NCBI RefSeq assembly: GCF_023721755.1 | Contig: NZ_JAMDLH010000002.1 | Location: forward strand, 248,001-312,000 | DNA: 64,000 bases | Direction: 5' to 3' | Source of the DNA: Pleomorphomonas sp. NRK KF1 | GTDB lineage: Bacteria > Pseudomonadota > Alphaproteobacteria > Rhizobiales > Pleomorphomonadaceae | Shown here: positions 42,509 through 51,382 of the stretch, piece by piece | How positions within the stretch are numbered: position 1 is the first letter of the stretch | Layout: every line of letters begins with the position of its first letter | Notes under the pieces: generated by a model | What the model was told of the DNA's origin: nothing | Seen by the model: only the letters and a program-made list of their open reading frames with translations | The model's database searches: none | Program-made: the position numbers and the translations under genes

Positions 42509-43607
42509 TGGCTATCTCCTGAAGGAGAGCGACCTGCACCCGCTGTCGCTCGGCGCAGCGCTGCTCGGCACGGGCGGCGGCGGCAATCCCTACATCGGCA
42601 TGCTGCGGGCACGGGAGCTCATCCGGTCCGGCCACGAGATCCGGGTCATCGATCTCGACACGCTGCCCGATGACGCCTTCGTCGGAGAGGTCGGCGGCAT
42701 CGGCGCGCCCGTGGTCGGCATCGAGAAATTCGAGGAAGGACGCGAGTGCTACAACGCCATGCGGGCCGTCGAGGAGGCCACCGGGGTCAGGATGTCGGCC
42801 CTGATCTCGGCTGAGATCGGCGGCTCGAACAGCCTGGAGCCGATCATCGCCGCCGCCTATGCCGGCCTGCCGGTCATCGACGGCGACGGCATGGGGCGCG
42901 CCTTCCCGGAAGTGCAGATGACGACCTTCTTCATCTACGGGGCAGCGACGGCGCCGGGGGCCATTGCCGACGAGAAGGGCAATGTCATCGTCTTCCGCAA
43001 GGTGATCGACATGTTCTGGCTGGAGCGCTTCGCCCGCGATGCTGCCGTCGCCATGGGCGCCACCGCCGGGCTCGCCTCGGCGCCGATGACCATGGAGTTC
43101 GTCCGTCGCACGGCCGTTCCCGGTACCGTCAGCGAGGCGCTTCGGATCGGGCACACCGTGCTCGACGCCCGGAAGGATCGGCGCAACGTCATCGAAGCCG
43201 TGCTCAAGGTGACCGGCGGCGGCCTCTACTTCACCGGCAAGATCACCGACGTCAGGCGCGAGCTGACCGGCGGGTTCGCCCGAGGCCACGCCATTCTCAC
43301 GGGAATCGACGACTTTGCCGGTTCGGAAGCCCGGATCGCCATCCAGAATGAGAATCTCGTTCTCTGGGTCGATGGCGAGCCGAAGGTGATGGTGCCCGAC
43401 CTGATCGTCAATCTCGACCTCGACACCGGCGAGCCGATCACCACCGAGGTGCTGCGCTACGGTCAGCGCGTCGCCGTGCTCGGCCTGCCGGTCCATCCGC
43501 TCATGAAAACGGAAAAGGCGCTCGAGGTCGTGGGCCCGAAGGCTTTCGGCTATCCCGAGCTGACCTTCGTTCCCATCGTCGCCTCGCAAGCGTCCATCCA
43601 AGGATGA
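42498..43607 (+). CDS. DUF917 / S-methyl-thiohydantoin desulfurase-like protein, copy 1
   Basis: A 369-residue cytoplasmic DUF917 protein: LGTGGGGNPYIG (24-35), VIDGDGMGRAFPEVQM, and the C-terminal beta-rich half with GFARGHAIL. The family is named after S-methyl thiohydantoin desulfurase but most members are uncharacterised; they often sit next to hydantoinase-like genes. ATG 42498 lies inside the end of the HyuA-like gene. About as long as copy 2 and clearly homologous to it. Confidence 0.85.
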   Translation: MSSSGYLLKESDLHPLSLGAALLGTGGGGNPYIGMLRARELIRSGHEIRVIDLDTLPDDAFVGEVGGIGAPVVGIEKFEEGRECYNAMRAVEEATGVRMSALISAEIGGSNSLEPIIAAAYAGLPVIDGDGMGRAFPEVQMTTFFIYGAATAPGAIADEKGNVIVFRKVIDMFWLERFARDAAVAMGATAGLASAPMTMEFVRRTAVPGTVSEALRIGHTVLDARKDRRNVIEAVLKVTGGGLYFTGKITDVRRELTGGFARGHAILTGIDDFAGSEARIAIQNENLVLWVDGEPKVMVPDLIVNLDLDTGEPITTEVLRYGQRVAVLGLPVHPLMKTEKALEVVGPKAFGYPELTFVPIVASQASIQG

Positions 43608-43611
43608 AGCC

Positions 43612-44688
43612 ATGAAGATCAAGCGCATCGTTCACGTCGAGGACATGGAAGACATCGCCACCGGTGGCGCCATTCTCGGCACGGGAGGCGGCGGTGATCC
43701 CTACGTCGGCAAGCTGATGGCCCAGGAGGCGATCCGCCGGCACGCACCGGTCAAGATTATCGACGTCGACGAACTCGCCGACGACGCCCTGGTGGTGCCG
43801 GTGTGCATGATGGGCGCGCCGACGGTGATGACCGAGAAGATCCCGGCCGGCCGCGAGCTGATCATCGCCTTCCGCAAGCTCGAAGAACTGCTCGGTCGCA
43901 AGATCGACGCGGTGCTCTGCGGCGAGGCCGGCGGCGTCAACTCCACGACCCCCTTCGTTGTGGCGGCCGAAACCGGGTTGCCGCTGGTGGACGGCGACGG
44001 CATGGGGCGCGCCTTTCCGGAACTGCAGATGGAGACCTTCGGCATGTATGGCGTCAAGGCGACGCCGATGGTGCTCTGCGACGACAAGGGTAACTCGCTG
44101 GTGCTGGATACCGTCTCCAACGCATGGACCGAGCGCCTCGCCCGCGCTGCCACGGTGGAAATGGGCGGCTCGGCCCTGCTCGCCTTCTATTCCATGGACG
44201 GCGCCACCGCCAAGAAATGCGTGGTGCGCGGCACGCTCAGCCTGACCGCCAAGCTCGGCGAGACGCTGCGCGGCGCACGGGCCGGCCATCGCGATCCCGT
44301 TGCGGCGATTGTCGACGAGCTGGATGCCCAGGTCATCTTCCATGGTCGCATCAAGGATATCGAGCGGCGCACCGTTGGCGGCTTCGCCCGTGGCAAGGCC
44401 CGCTTCGAGGGCGTCGAGGAGTGGAAGGGACATGACTTCCGTCTCGACTTCCAGAACGAGTTCCTGGTGGCAGAGCGCGACGGCGAGATCATCGTCACGA
44501 CACCCGACCTGATCACGGCTCTGGAAGCCGAGAGCGGCAACCCCGTCACCGCCGACGCGCTTCGCTACGGCCTGCGCCTCAAGGTCCTCGCCCTGCCCTG
44601 CAACCCGCTCTGGCGCACGCCGCAAGGCATCGACCTCGTCGGGCCGCGCTACTTCGGCTACGAGGTGGACTATCGGCCGCTGGCCTGA
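43612..44688 (+). CDS. DUF917 / S-methyl-thiohydantoin desulfurase-like protein, copy 2
   Basis: A 358-residue paralogue of the preceding protein: LGTGGGGDPYVG (20-31), VDGDGMGRAFPELQM, GGFARGKARFEG. It starts four bases after copy 1 stops. Two tandem copies suggest a heteromer or two successive steps. Last gene of the importer operon, followed by a hairpin with a T-rich tail. Confidence 0.85.
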   Translation: MKIKRIVHVEDMEDIATGGAILGTGGGGDPYVGKLMAQEAIRRHAPVKIIDVDELADDALVVPVCMMGAPTVMTEKIPAGRELIIAFRKLEELLGRKIDAVLCGEAGGVNSTTPFVVAAETGLPLVDGDGMGRAFPELQMETFGMYGVKATPMVLCDDKGNSLVLDTVSNAWTERLARAATVEMGGSALLAFYSMDGATAKKCVVRGTLSLTAKLGETLRGARAGHRDPVAAIVDELDAQVIFHGRIKDIERRTVGGFARGKARFEGVEEWKGHDFRLDFQNEFLVAERDGEIIVTTPDLITALEAESGNPVTADALRYGLRLKVLALPCNPLWRTPQGIDLVGPRYFGYEVDYRPLA

Positions 44689-44720
44689 AGAGGCCTGCCG
44701 TATCTTGCCCTCAAACGCCG

Positions 44721-44747
44721 GGGGCCGTCGCAGTCTGCGACGGCCCC
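44721..44747. terminator. Terminator hairpin between convergent operons
   Basis: GGGGCCGTCGCA-GTC-TGCGACGGCCCC, a perfect 12-bp stem. It lies 32 bases after the DUF917 stop and 50 bases beyond the fruA stop on the other strand, so it may serve both. Confidence 0.7.
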
Positions 44748-44762
44748 TGTCGATCCGATCGT

Positions 44763-44795
44763 TTCCGGGACGCCCCGGAAGTGATTTTCTTTTTG
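44763..44795 (+). terminator. Intrinsic terminator of the DUF917 operon
   Basis: TTCCGGG-ACGC-CCCGGAA stem followed by a T-rich tail (GTGATTTTCTTTTTG) on the plus strand. Confidence 0.65.
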
Positions 44796-44797
44796 TA

Positions 44798-46477
44798 TCA
44801 GGCCGTCTTGGGCTTCAGCAGGCGCAGAAGCAGGGCGGTGACGATGGTGCCGACGATCATCGCCACGACGTAGCCACCGAGATTGGTGACAGCGTTGGGG
44901 ATCGGCAGCACAAAGATGCCGCCGTGGGGCACGCGAAGCTGCGAGCCGACCGCCATCGAGATCATTCCGGCCACGGCCGAGCCGGCCATCAGCGACGGAA
45001 TGACGCGGAACGGGTCCTTGGCGGCGAAGGGGATGGCGCCTTCGGTGATGAAGGAGATGCCAAGCACCGCCGCAGCGTTGCCCGCCTCATGTTCGTCGGA
45101 CGAGAAGCGGTCGCGGAACAGCTTGGTGGCGAGCGCCAGACCGAGCGGCGGCGTCATGCCGGCGACCATGGCGGCGGCCATCGGCTCGTAGAGCTGGCTG
45201 GCGATCAGGCCGGTGGCGAAGGTGTAGGCCGCCTTGTTCACCGGACCGCCCATGTCGAAGGCCATCATCATGCCGATGATCGCGCCGAGCACGATGGCGT
45301 TGGCGCCCTGCATGCCCTTCAGGAAGTCGGTCAGCCAGTTCAATGCGGCCGCGACCGGCTCGCCAAGAACATAAACCATCAACAGGCCGACGATGGTCGT
45401 ACCAAGCAATGGCAGGATCAGCACCGGCTTCAGGCCATCGAGGTTGCGGCCAAGCTTGATGTAGCGGTTGAGGTAAAGCACCACGTAACCGGCCAGGAAA
45501 CCGGCGACGATGCCGCCAAGGAAGCCGGCGCCGATGGTGCCGGCAATCATGCCACCGACGGCGCCTGGCGTGATGCCGGGTCGGTCGGCGATCGAATAGG
45601 CGATGAAGCCGGCAAGGATCGGAACCATCAAAGAGAAGGCCTGCTTGCCGATGTTGAACAGCGCCTGACCGAGCGTACCGGCGTGCGCGTCATCGTAAAC
45701 GTAGATGCCACCGAGGGCGAAGGCGAGCGCAATCAGCAGGCCGCCGGCCACGACGAAGGGCAGCATGTAGGACACGCCGGTCATCAGGTGCTTGTAGGGG
45801 CCGGAGCGCTGGGCGGCGCGAGCAGCCTTTTCGGCAGCCACTTCGGCCGCGAGATCGCGCTTGCCGCCGGCGGCCGCGCCGCCCTGAACGGTCGCTTCGG
45901 CGAGCGCCTTCTCGACCAGCGCCTTGCCGTTGCTGATGGCGCCCTTGGTGCCGGTGGAGTAGACGCGCTTGCCGACGAACCGCGACAGGTCGACGTTGGT
46001 GTCGGCGGCGATGATCACCAGATCGGCGGCGGCGATCTCTTCAGCCGTCAGTGTGTTCTGGGCACCGACCGAGCCCTGAGTCTCGATCTTGGCGTCATAG
46101 CCGAGCGCCTTGGCACCCTGCTCGACGCCCTCGGCGGCCATGAAGGTATGGGCGATGCCGGTCGGGCAGGAGGTGATGCCGACGATCAGCTTCCTTGCCG
46201 ACGGCGCGCTGGAAACGGCACCGGCCGGATCGGCCAGGGCGGCGTCGAGCGTCAGCTTGCGGACCGTCTTGCCGGCAAAGCGGGTTTCATCGGCAACGTC
46301 GCCCAGCAGAAGCACCGCGTCGGCGGCGGCGATCGTCGCCGCATCGACCGGTGAGGTCTGGGTCTCGACACTGAGGGACACGCCGGCTGCTTCCGCCGCC
46401 TTCTTCAGGGCTTCGGCGGCGATCAGGGGCTTGCTCCCCGTCTCCTTGACGCCGATCACGACTACCAACTTTGCCAT
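44798..46477 (-). CDS. fruA: Fructose PTS EIIBC permease
   Basis: A 559-residue inner-membrane phosphotransferase permease. A degenerate IIB' domain (about 1-90) precedes the active IIB domain with the phospho-cysteine in [11 protein letters not shown] (Cys104); the IIC transport domain begins near 210 and has several membrane segments. It imports fructose and gives fructose 1-phosphate. ATG 46477 has GGAGG six bases before it, so the ATG two codons earlier, adjoining the ribosome site, is rejected. Last gene of fruBKA. Confidence 0.95.
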   Translation of the reverse strand: MAKLVVVIGVKETGSKPLIAAEALKKAAEAAGVSLSVETQTSPVDAATIAAADAVLLLGDVADETRFAGKTVRKLTLDAALADPAGAVSSAPSARKLIVGITSCPTGIAHTFMAAEGVEQGAKALGYDAKIETQGSVGAQNTLTAEEIAAADLVIIAADTNVDLSRFVGKRVYSTGTKGAISNGKALVEKALAEATVQGGAAAGGKRDLAAEVAAEKAARAAQRSGPYKHLMTGVSYMLPFVVAGGLLIALAFALGGIYVYDDAHAGTLGQALFNIGKQAFSLMVPILAGFIAYSIADRPGITPGAVGGMIAGTIGAGFLGGIVAGFLAGYVVLYLNRYIKLGRNLDGLKPVLILPLLGTTIVGLLMVYVLGEPVAAALNWLTDFLKGMQGANAIVLGAIIGMMMAFDMGGPVNKAAYTFATGLIASQLYEPMAAAMVAGMTPPLGLALATKLFRDRFSSDEHEAGNAAAVLGISFITEGAIPFAAKDPFRVIPSLMAGSAVAGMISMAVGSQLRVPHGGIFVLPIPNAVTNLGGYVVAMIVGTIVTALLLRLLKPKTA

Positions 46478-46552
46478 TCTCATCCTCCGATGAAGTTCTT
46501 TCCCGCTGCCATCCCCCGGCGGGAATTCAGGGATAATCTTGAAATCCGAGTA

Positions 46553-47500
46553 CTAGAGACGAGTGATCTCCGCCTGGTCGGCGAGCGCCTCGACGAGGGC
46601 AAGCTCGGGCAGGTGGGGACCGATGCGCCGGAGCTTGGCGGCGGCGAAGGCGACAGCCTGCCGGGCAATGATCTCCAGCGGCTTGGCCTCGGCCAGCGCT
46701 GTGGCAATGCCGGCCACCATGGCGTCACCGGCCCCGACGGTGCTGAGCGCTTCGACCCTCGGCAGACGGGCGGACAGCTTTTCGCCGGCGGTGACGAACA
46801 GCGCACCATCCTCGCCGCAGGAGACGACCACCAGACGCACGCCGCCCTGGACGATCTCCTCGGCGGCGGCGATCAGCGCTTTGAAGTCGGGGAGCGGACG
46901 ACCGACCAGTTCTTCGAGTTCGTGCCGGTTTGGCTTCACCGCGTAGGGCAGCTCCTTGCCGGTGCCGGACAACAGCGCCTTGAGCGGGGCGCCGGACGTG
47001 TCGGCCACCACGTCGGCGCCGACGCCGTTGAGGGTTGCCACCAGCGGGCGCAAGGCGTCGGGTGCAACGCCGGCCGGCAGCGAGCCGCCGATCACCACCA
47101 CGGCGCCGCCCTTCGCGGCTTCGCGGGCGGCAGCGGTGACACGAGCGAGGCAGTCGGCGTCGACCGTGAGACCCGGTGTGTTGAGATCGGTGGTCTCGCC
47201 GGCGGCAGTGTCGGCGATCTTGATGTTGGTGCGCGTATCGCCAGCGACGCGGATGAACTTGTCCGAGATGCCCTTCACCGCGAACAGCTCGACGAAGGCG
47301 CCGTCGTTACCGCGCCCCAGCACGCCAGTTACGGTTACCTGTCCGCGCCAGTCGGCGGCGCATCCGGCGACGTTGACGCCCTTGCCGCCGGCGTTGGTCT
47401 GCGATCGCTCGGCGCGGTTGACCCCGCCTTTCACGAGGCCGGCGACCTCAATGGTCAGGTCGACCGCAGGGTTGAGGGTGATGGTGACGATCGGCTTCAT
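46553..47500 (-). CDS. fruK: 1-phosphofructokinase
   Basis: A 315-residue PfkB-family kinase that phosphorylates fructose 1-phosphate to fructose 1,6-bisphosphate. Motifs: TLNPAVDLT at the start, GGKGVNVA, and the catalytic STVGAGDAMVAG with Asp. Start ATG 47500 overlaps the stop of fruB by four bases. Confidence 0.95.
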   Translation of the reverse strand: MKPIVTITLNPAVDLTIEVAGLVKGGVNRAERSQTNAGGKGVNVAGCAADWRGQVTVTGVLGRGNDGAFVELFAVKGISDKFIRVAGDTRTNIKIADTAAGETTDLNTPGLTVDADCLARVTAAAREAAKGGAVVVIGGSLPAGVAPDALRPLVATLNGVGADVVADTSGAPLKALLSGTGKELPYAVKPNRHELEELVGRPLPDFKALIAAAEEIVQGGVRLVVVSCGEDGALFVTAGEKLSARLPRVEALSTVGAGDAMVAGIATALAEAKPLEIIARQAVAFAAAKLRRIGPHLPELALVEALADQAEITRL

Positions 47501-50019
47501 GCCGCATCTCCCTCGGCAGCGGCGGGCTCGAGCGCCCGAACTTCGCTGGCGGTCCGCGCGGCGATCGCCTTGTCGGCCAGCGCCTTCAGCTCGGCCATCG
47601 AAGTGGAGCGCAGGCGCACCTTGACGGCGGGGATATCGCGAACGGTCATCGACAGCTCGTTGACGCCGAGGCCGGCCAGGAGCGAGGCACCGAACGGATC
47701 GCCGGCGATGCCACCGCAGACGCCGACCCAGCGGCCGTGCTTGGCGGCGCCTTCCACGGTCTTCCTGATCAGGCGCAGCACGGCCGGATGCAGGCTGTCG
47801 GCCTCGGCGGCCAGTTCCGGGTGCTGCCGATCGATCGCCAGCGTGTACTGGGTTAGGTCGTTGGTGCCGATGGAGAAGAAGTCGACATATTCGGCATAAA
47901 TGTCGGCCATCACCGCCGTCGACGGCACCTCGACCATGATGCCGAGCGGCACGGCCGGCGCGCCGACCTCGGCCCTCACCTCATCGGCAACCTTGCGCAC
48001 AGCCATGATCTCGTCGAGCGAGGTGATCATCGGCAGCATGATCTTGAGATTGGCGCCGGTCTTGGCGACGCGGTAGAGGGCGCGGAGCTGCGGCCGCATC
48101 AGGTCGGGACGGCGCAGGGTGAGGCGGGTGCCGCGCACGCCGAGGAAGGGGTTTTCCTCGCGCGGTAGCTTCAGATGCGGGGCCTGCTTGTCGCCGCCGA
48201 TGTCCAGCGTGCGGACGATCAGCGGCCGCCCGCCAAGGTTCTCGACCATGGCGCTGTAGGTGGCGAACTGCTCGTCCTCGCTCGGCGTGTGGCCGCCATC
48301 GAGGAACAGGAACTCGGTGCGCATCAACCCGACGCCCTCGGCGCCCTGATCGATGGCGCCGGCAACGTCGGCGGGCTTGTTGATGTTGGCCCCGATCTCG
48401 ATCGTCACGCCGTCGGTGGTGGAGGCCGAGAGCGCGCGCCCCTCGGCCTCCGATGCAGCGCGCCTGGCATCGGCCTCGATGAAGGCGCGCGCGGACGTAA
48501 GGTCTGCTTCGGTGGGGTCGAGATAGAGCCGACCGGCAGCACCGTCGAGAATGGCCGTGGCGCCCGCCGGGGTGTCGAGAAGGCCGGCACCCAGCGCCAC
48601 CACGGCCGGCAGGCCGAGCGTGCGGGCAAGAATGGCGGTGTGCGAGGTCGGGCCGCCCTGCGCGGTCGCAAGGCCGGCGATGCGCGCGGTGTCGAGACCG
48701 ATGGTATCCGACGGGGTGAGATCGGTTGCGATCAGGATCGACGGGTCCGACGGAAGCACGATCGCCGAGCCGCCCGCCACCTCCGGCGCCAGCTTGGACA
48801 GAACACGGCGGCCCACGTCGCGCACGTCGGAGGCGCGGGCGGCAAGCAAGGCGTTGGCGTTGTTCTCGAGGGAAGCCGCCACCTCTTCGACGGCGGCGTG
48901 CCAGGACCAGGCAGGACCATGGCCGCCAACGACCAGCATGGAGGCTTTCGCGAGGATTTCCGGATCGCTCAGAAGCTCGGCATGGGCTTCGAAGATGGCG
49001 GCTTCCGCCTGCCCCACCTTGACGGCCGCTTCGGCAGCGACGGCCTTCAGCTCGTCGAGCGTCGCGGCGATGGCCCGATCGAGCATCGTCGACGCCTCAA
49101 CGAGATTCATCGGCGTATCTGCCACCTCCACGGCAGCGCTCTTCAGCACGTGCACGGGGGCGACGACCACACCCGGCGCTGCGGCGACGCCAGAAAACGT
49201 TTTCAGATTGGTGACCGGCGTCCACCCTTTGCGGCCGACTGGAGCCGGCGCCTTGGCGGCGTCGGCCTTTTCCTCGGCCGACAGCCCCTCGATCACCCGC
49301 ATGAAGGTGGAAAGGGCAACGGCGGCATCATCGCCTTCGGCGGAAACCGTGACGGTTTCACCGGCGCGAAGCCCCAGTTGCAGCAGCGAAACCAGCCGTG
49401 TTGGGTCGGCGGCGTCGGCACCGCGGCGAACCTGCAGGCGCGTTCCGGCTGCCTTGGCGGCGTCGACCCAGCGGCTGGCCGGGCGGGCATGCAGACCATT
49501 GGGATAGTCGACGATCCATTCCACCTTGAGGGGGAGATCCGCCGGCACTGCGGCATCCGCGGCGAACGTGGCGGCGGCCGCCTCATCCAGCGCGCCAATG
49601 ATGGCGAGCGGATCCTCGGTATCGAAGAGCGCCTCCAGCGCCGCCTCGTCCTGGAAAAGACGCGTCAGCTGGCGCAGTACGGCAATATGGTCGTCCGACT
49701 GGGCGGCGATCGCCACCACGAGCTTGACGGTCTGACCTTCGTTCCAGGTGAGACCGCCGGGAATCTGCAGGATGGCAAGGCCATTGTGCTTGATCAGGCC
49801 GCGATCGGCATTCATCCCGTGAGGAATGGCGACGCCGTGTCCCAGATAGGTTTCCGCCACGGTCTCGCGACGCATCATGCTGTCGGCGTAGGCAGGATCG
49901 ATATAGCCGCCGTCAGCCAAAAGGGCGCAGGCCTGACGAATGGCGGCTTCCTTGCTGACCGGCGCTGCGTTGATCCTGGTCAGCTGTGGCGCGAGAAGCG
50001 GCTTGGTGCTGATCGACAT
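47497..50019 (-). CDS. fruB: Fructose PTS EIIA-HPr-Enzyme I fusion
   Basis: An 840-residue cytoplasmic phosphotransferase fusing EIIA (His67 in AIPHG), HPr/FPr (His177 in GLHARPAS) and Enzyme I (His460 in GGPTSHTAI; PEP-binding barrel from about 550). It passes phosphate from phosphoenolpyruvate to the EIIB of FruA. The three-domain form lets the fructose system work without the general PTS. First gene of fruBKA. The operator at 50051 lies 30 bases upstream. Confidence 0.95.
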   Translation of the reverse strand: MSISTKPLLAPQLTRINAAPVSKEAAIRQACALLADGGYIDPAYADSMMRRETVAETYLGHGVAIPHGMNADRGLIKHNGLAILQIPGGLTWNEGQTVKLVVAIAAQSDDHIAVLRQLTRLFQDEAALEALFDTEDPLAIIGALDEAAAATFAADAAVPADLPLKVEWIVDYPNGLHARPASRWVDAAKAAGTRLQVRRGADAADPTRLVSLLQLGLRAGETVTVSAEGDDAAVALSTFMRVIEGLSAEEKADAAKAPAPVGRKGWTPVTNLKTFSGVAAAPGVVVAPVHVLKSAAVEVADTPMNLVEASTMLDRAIAATLDELKAVAAEAAVKVGQAEAAIFEAHAELLSDPEILAKASMLVVGGHGPAWSWHAAVEEVAASLENNANALLAARASDVRDVGRRVLSKLAPEVAGGSAIVLPSDPSILIATDLTPSDTIGLDTARIAGLATAQGGPTSHTAILARTLGLPAVVALGAGLLDTPAGATAILDGAAGRLYLDPTEADLTSARAFIEADARRAASEAEGRALSASTTDGVTIEIGANINKPADVAGAIDQGAEGVGLMRTEFLFLDGGHTPSEDEQFATYSAMVENLGGRPLIVRTLDIGGDKQAPHLKLPREENPFLGVRGTRLTLRRPDLMRPQLRALYRVAKTGANLKIMLPMITSLDEIMAVRKVADEVRAEVGAPAVPLGIMVEVPSTAVMADIYAEYVDFFSIGTNDLTQYTLAIDRQHPELAAEADSLHPAVLRLIRKTVEGAAKHGRWVGVCGGIAGDPFGASLLAGLGVNELSMTVRDIPAVKVRLRSTSMAELKALADKAIAARTASEVRALEPAAAEGDAA

Positions 50020-50050
50020 GAAACTTCCCTCTCCTCCGCGTCTCAGAAAA

Positions 50051-50066
50051 CTGAAAACCTTTTCAG
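50051..50066. promoter_or_regulatory. FruR operator candidate
   Basis: CTGAAAA-CC-TTTTCAG, a 16-bp dyad resembling the Cra/FruR TGAAACGTTTCA type. It lies 32 bases before fruB and 115 bases before fruR, on the shared promoter region. Confidence 0.7.
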
Positions 50067-50180
50067 CTTGATTGACGCAGATAACATGAGCCAGCTTTCC
50101 TGGGAAACCTGGAAAAACCCGTATTGAAGGCTGTCTTTAGACGTGATTGTTTTCGCCGTAAACGGAGAACGATTTTAGAA

Positions 50181-51167
50181 ATGAGCGTCGGCATCAAGGA
50201 TGTTGCCATTGCGGCAGGCGTTTCGCCGGCAACGGTTTCGCGTGTTCTCGCCAACCATACCGTCAAGCCGGAGCTGCGCGAACGGGTGGAAACCGCCATT
50301 CGGCTGACCGGTTATCGGCCGAATCTGTCGGCGCGCCGGCTCCGCTCGCAGCATTCCAACACCATCGGCCTGATCGTTCCCGACATCCGGAACCCCTTTT
50401 TCACGACGCTGAGTCGCGCTGTCGAGGATGCCGCCTATCTCGCCAACATGCGGGTGGTGCTGTGCAACACCGACGAGAACCCGTCGCGCGAGACCATGTA
50501 TCTGCGCCTGATGCAGGAGGAGCGGGTGACCGGCGTCATCTACGCACCGACGCGCGAAACGGCGGCACAGCTCGACCGGTTGAACTTCGATTTTCCGGTG
50601 GTGCTGGTCGACCGGCACGGCCCGCCGGGCCGGCACGATTCGGTGGTACTCGACAATCGTCAGGCGGCCGCCACGCTGGTTTCGCACCTCTACGCGCGGG
50701 GCTTCCGGGTCATCGAGGGTCTGTTCGGCAACACCTCGTCCACCGCGCGCGACCGCCTGAGCGGCTACACCGAAGCGATGAACGACTGTGGTCTGACGCC
50801 GCGCGCCAACTTCGTGGCCCCCAACCCCGAGGCGGCTGTAGTGGCTGCCCGCGAGATCCTGTCGCGCAAGGACAAGCCGGAAGCGCTGATCGCCTCCAAC
50901 GGTCTGATCCTCCTGGGCATAGCCCAGGCGATGCAGGAGCTGGAACTGCGGGCGCCGCAAGACATCGCACTGGCCGGCTTCGACAACGAGATCTGGACCG
51001 GTCTCATCGGCTCCGGCATCACCGTTATCCAGCAGCCGGTGGCCGACATCGGCCATTCGGCCATGCGCCTTCTTTTCGAGCGCATCGAGACGCCGGAGAT
51101 GGCGCCACGGGTGGTGATGCTCTCGGGCAAGCTCATCGAGCGCAACTCGACGAAGCGCTCCGCCTGA
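50181..51167 (+). CDS. fruR: LacI-family fructose repressor
   Basis: A 328-residue LacI/GalR regulator: HTH VGIKDVAIAAGVSPATVSRVL (3-23), hinge SARRLRSQHSNTIG, then an effector domain with LIVPDIRNPFF. Divergent from fruBKA, so it is the likely fructose regulator with fructose 1-phosphate as inducer by analogy to Cra. ATG 50181 gives the standard family N-terminus; an open frame to 50124 adds a basic leader with no support. The ribosome site is weak. Confidence 0.88.
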   Translation: MSVGIKDVAIAAGVSPATVSRVLANHTVKPELRERVETAIRLTGYRPNLSARRLRSQHSNTIGLIVPDIRNPFFTTLSRAVEDAAYLANMRVVLCNTDENPSRETMYLRLMQEERVTGVIYAPTRETAAQLDRLNFDFPVVLVDRHGPPGRHDSVVLDNRQAAATLVSHLYARGFRVIEGLFGNTSSTARDRLSGYTEAMNDCGLTPRANFVAPNPEAAVVAAREILSRKDKPEALIASNGLILLGIAQAMQELELRAPQDIALAGFDNEIWTGLIGSGITVIQQPVADIGHSAMRLLFERIETPEMAPRVVMLSGKLIERNSTKRSA

Positions 51168-51193
51168 CGGACGGGCCCGCGAGGAGAACTCCG

Positions 51194-51307
51194 GCGCCCG
51201 GGGACTTGTCAGCGGCATCGGAGCTGCGGTCTGCACCGACGGTCGACCCGGTCGCGAGAGTGCTGGCAGCGCCACGTTGGAGATCGGTGCAGACCGTGCC
51301 CGGGCGC
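51194..51307. repeat. Nested inverted repeats after fruR
   Basis: Outer arms GCGCCCGGG (51194-51202) and CCCGGGCGC (51299-51307); inner arms CGGTCTGCACCGA (51227-51239) and TCGGTGCAGACCG (51284-51296). All arm pairs are perfect; the left spacer is 24 bases and the right two. The structure fills most of the 215-base gap between two convergent genes. Confidence 0.75.
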
Positions 51308-51382
51308 ACCGTCCCTTGACGCCGTAGGCCGAAGCAACCACTGGCTTCCTGGACCAGACGCTCACTTCGTCGGCCCGTAACG

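Noticed and set aside
44705-46354. 549-residue plus-strand open frame opposite fruA
   Set aside because: Antisense shadow of an intact PTS gene; composition dominated by Gly/His/Asp.
48175-50127. 650-residue plus-strand open frame opposite fruB
   Set aside because: Antisense shadow of the EIIA-HPr-EI gene, whose three active-site histidines are intact.
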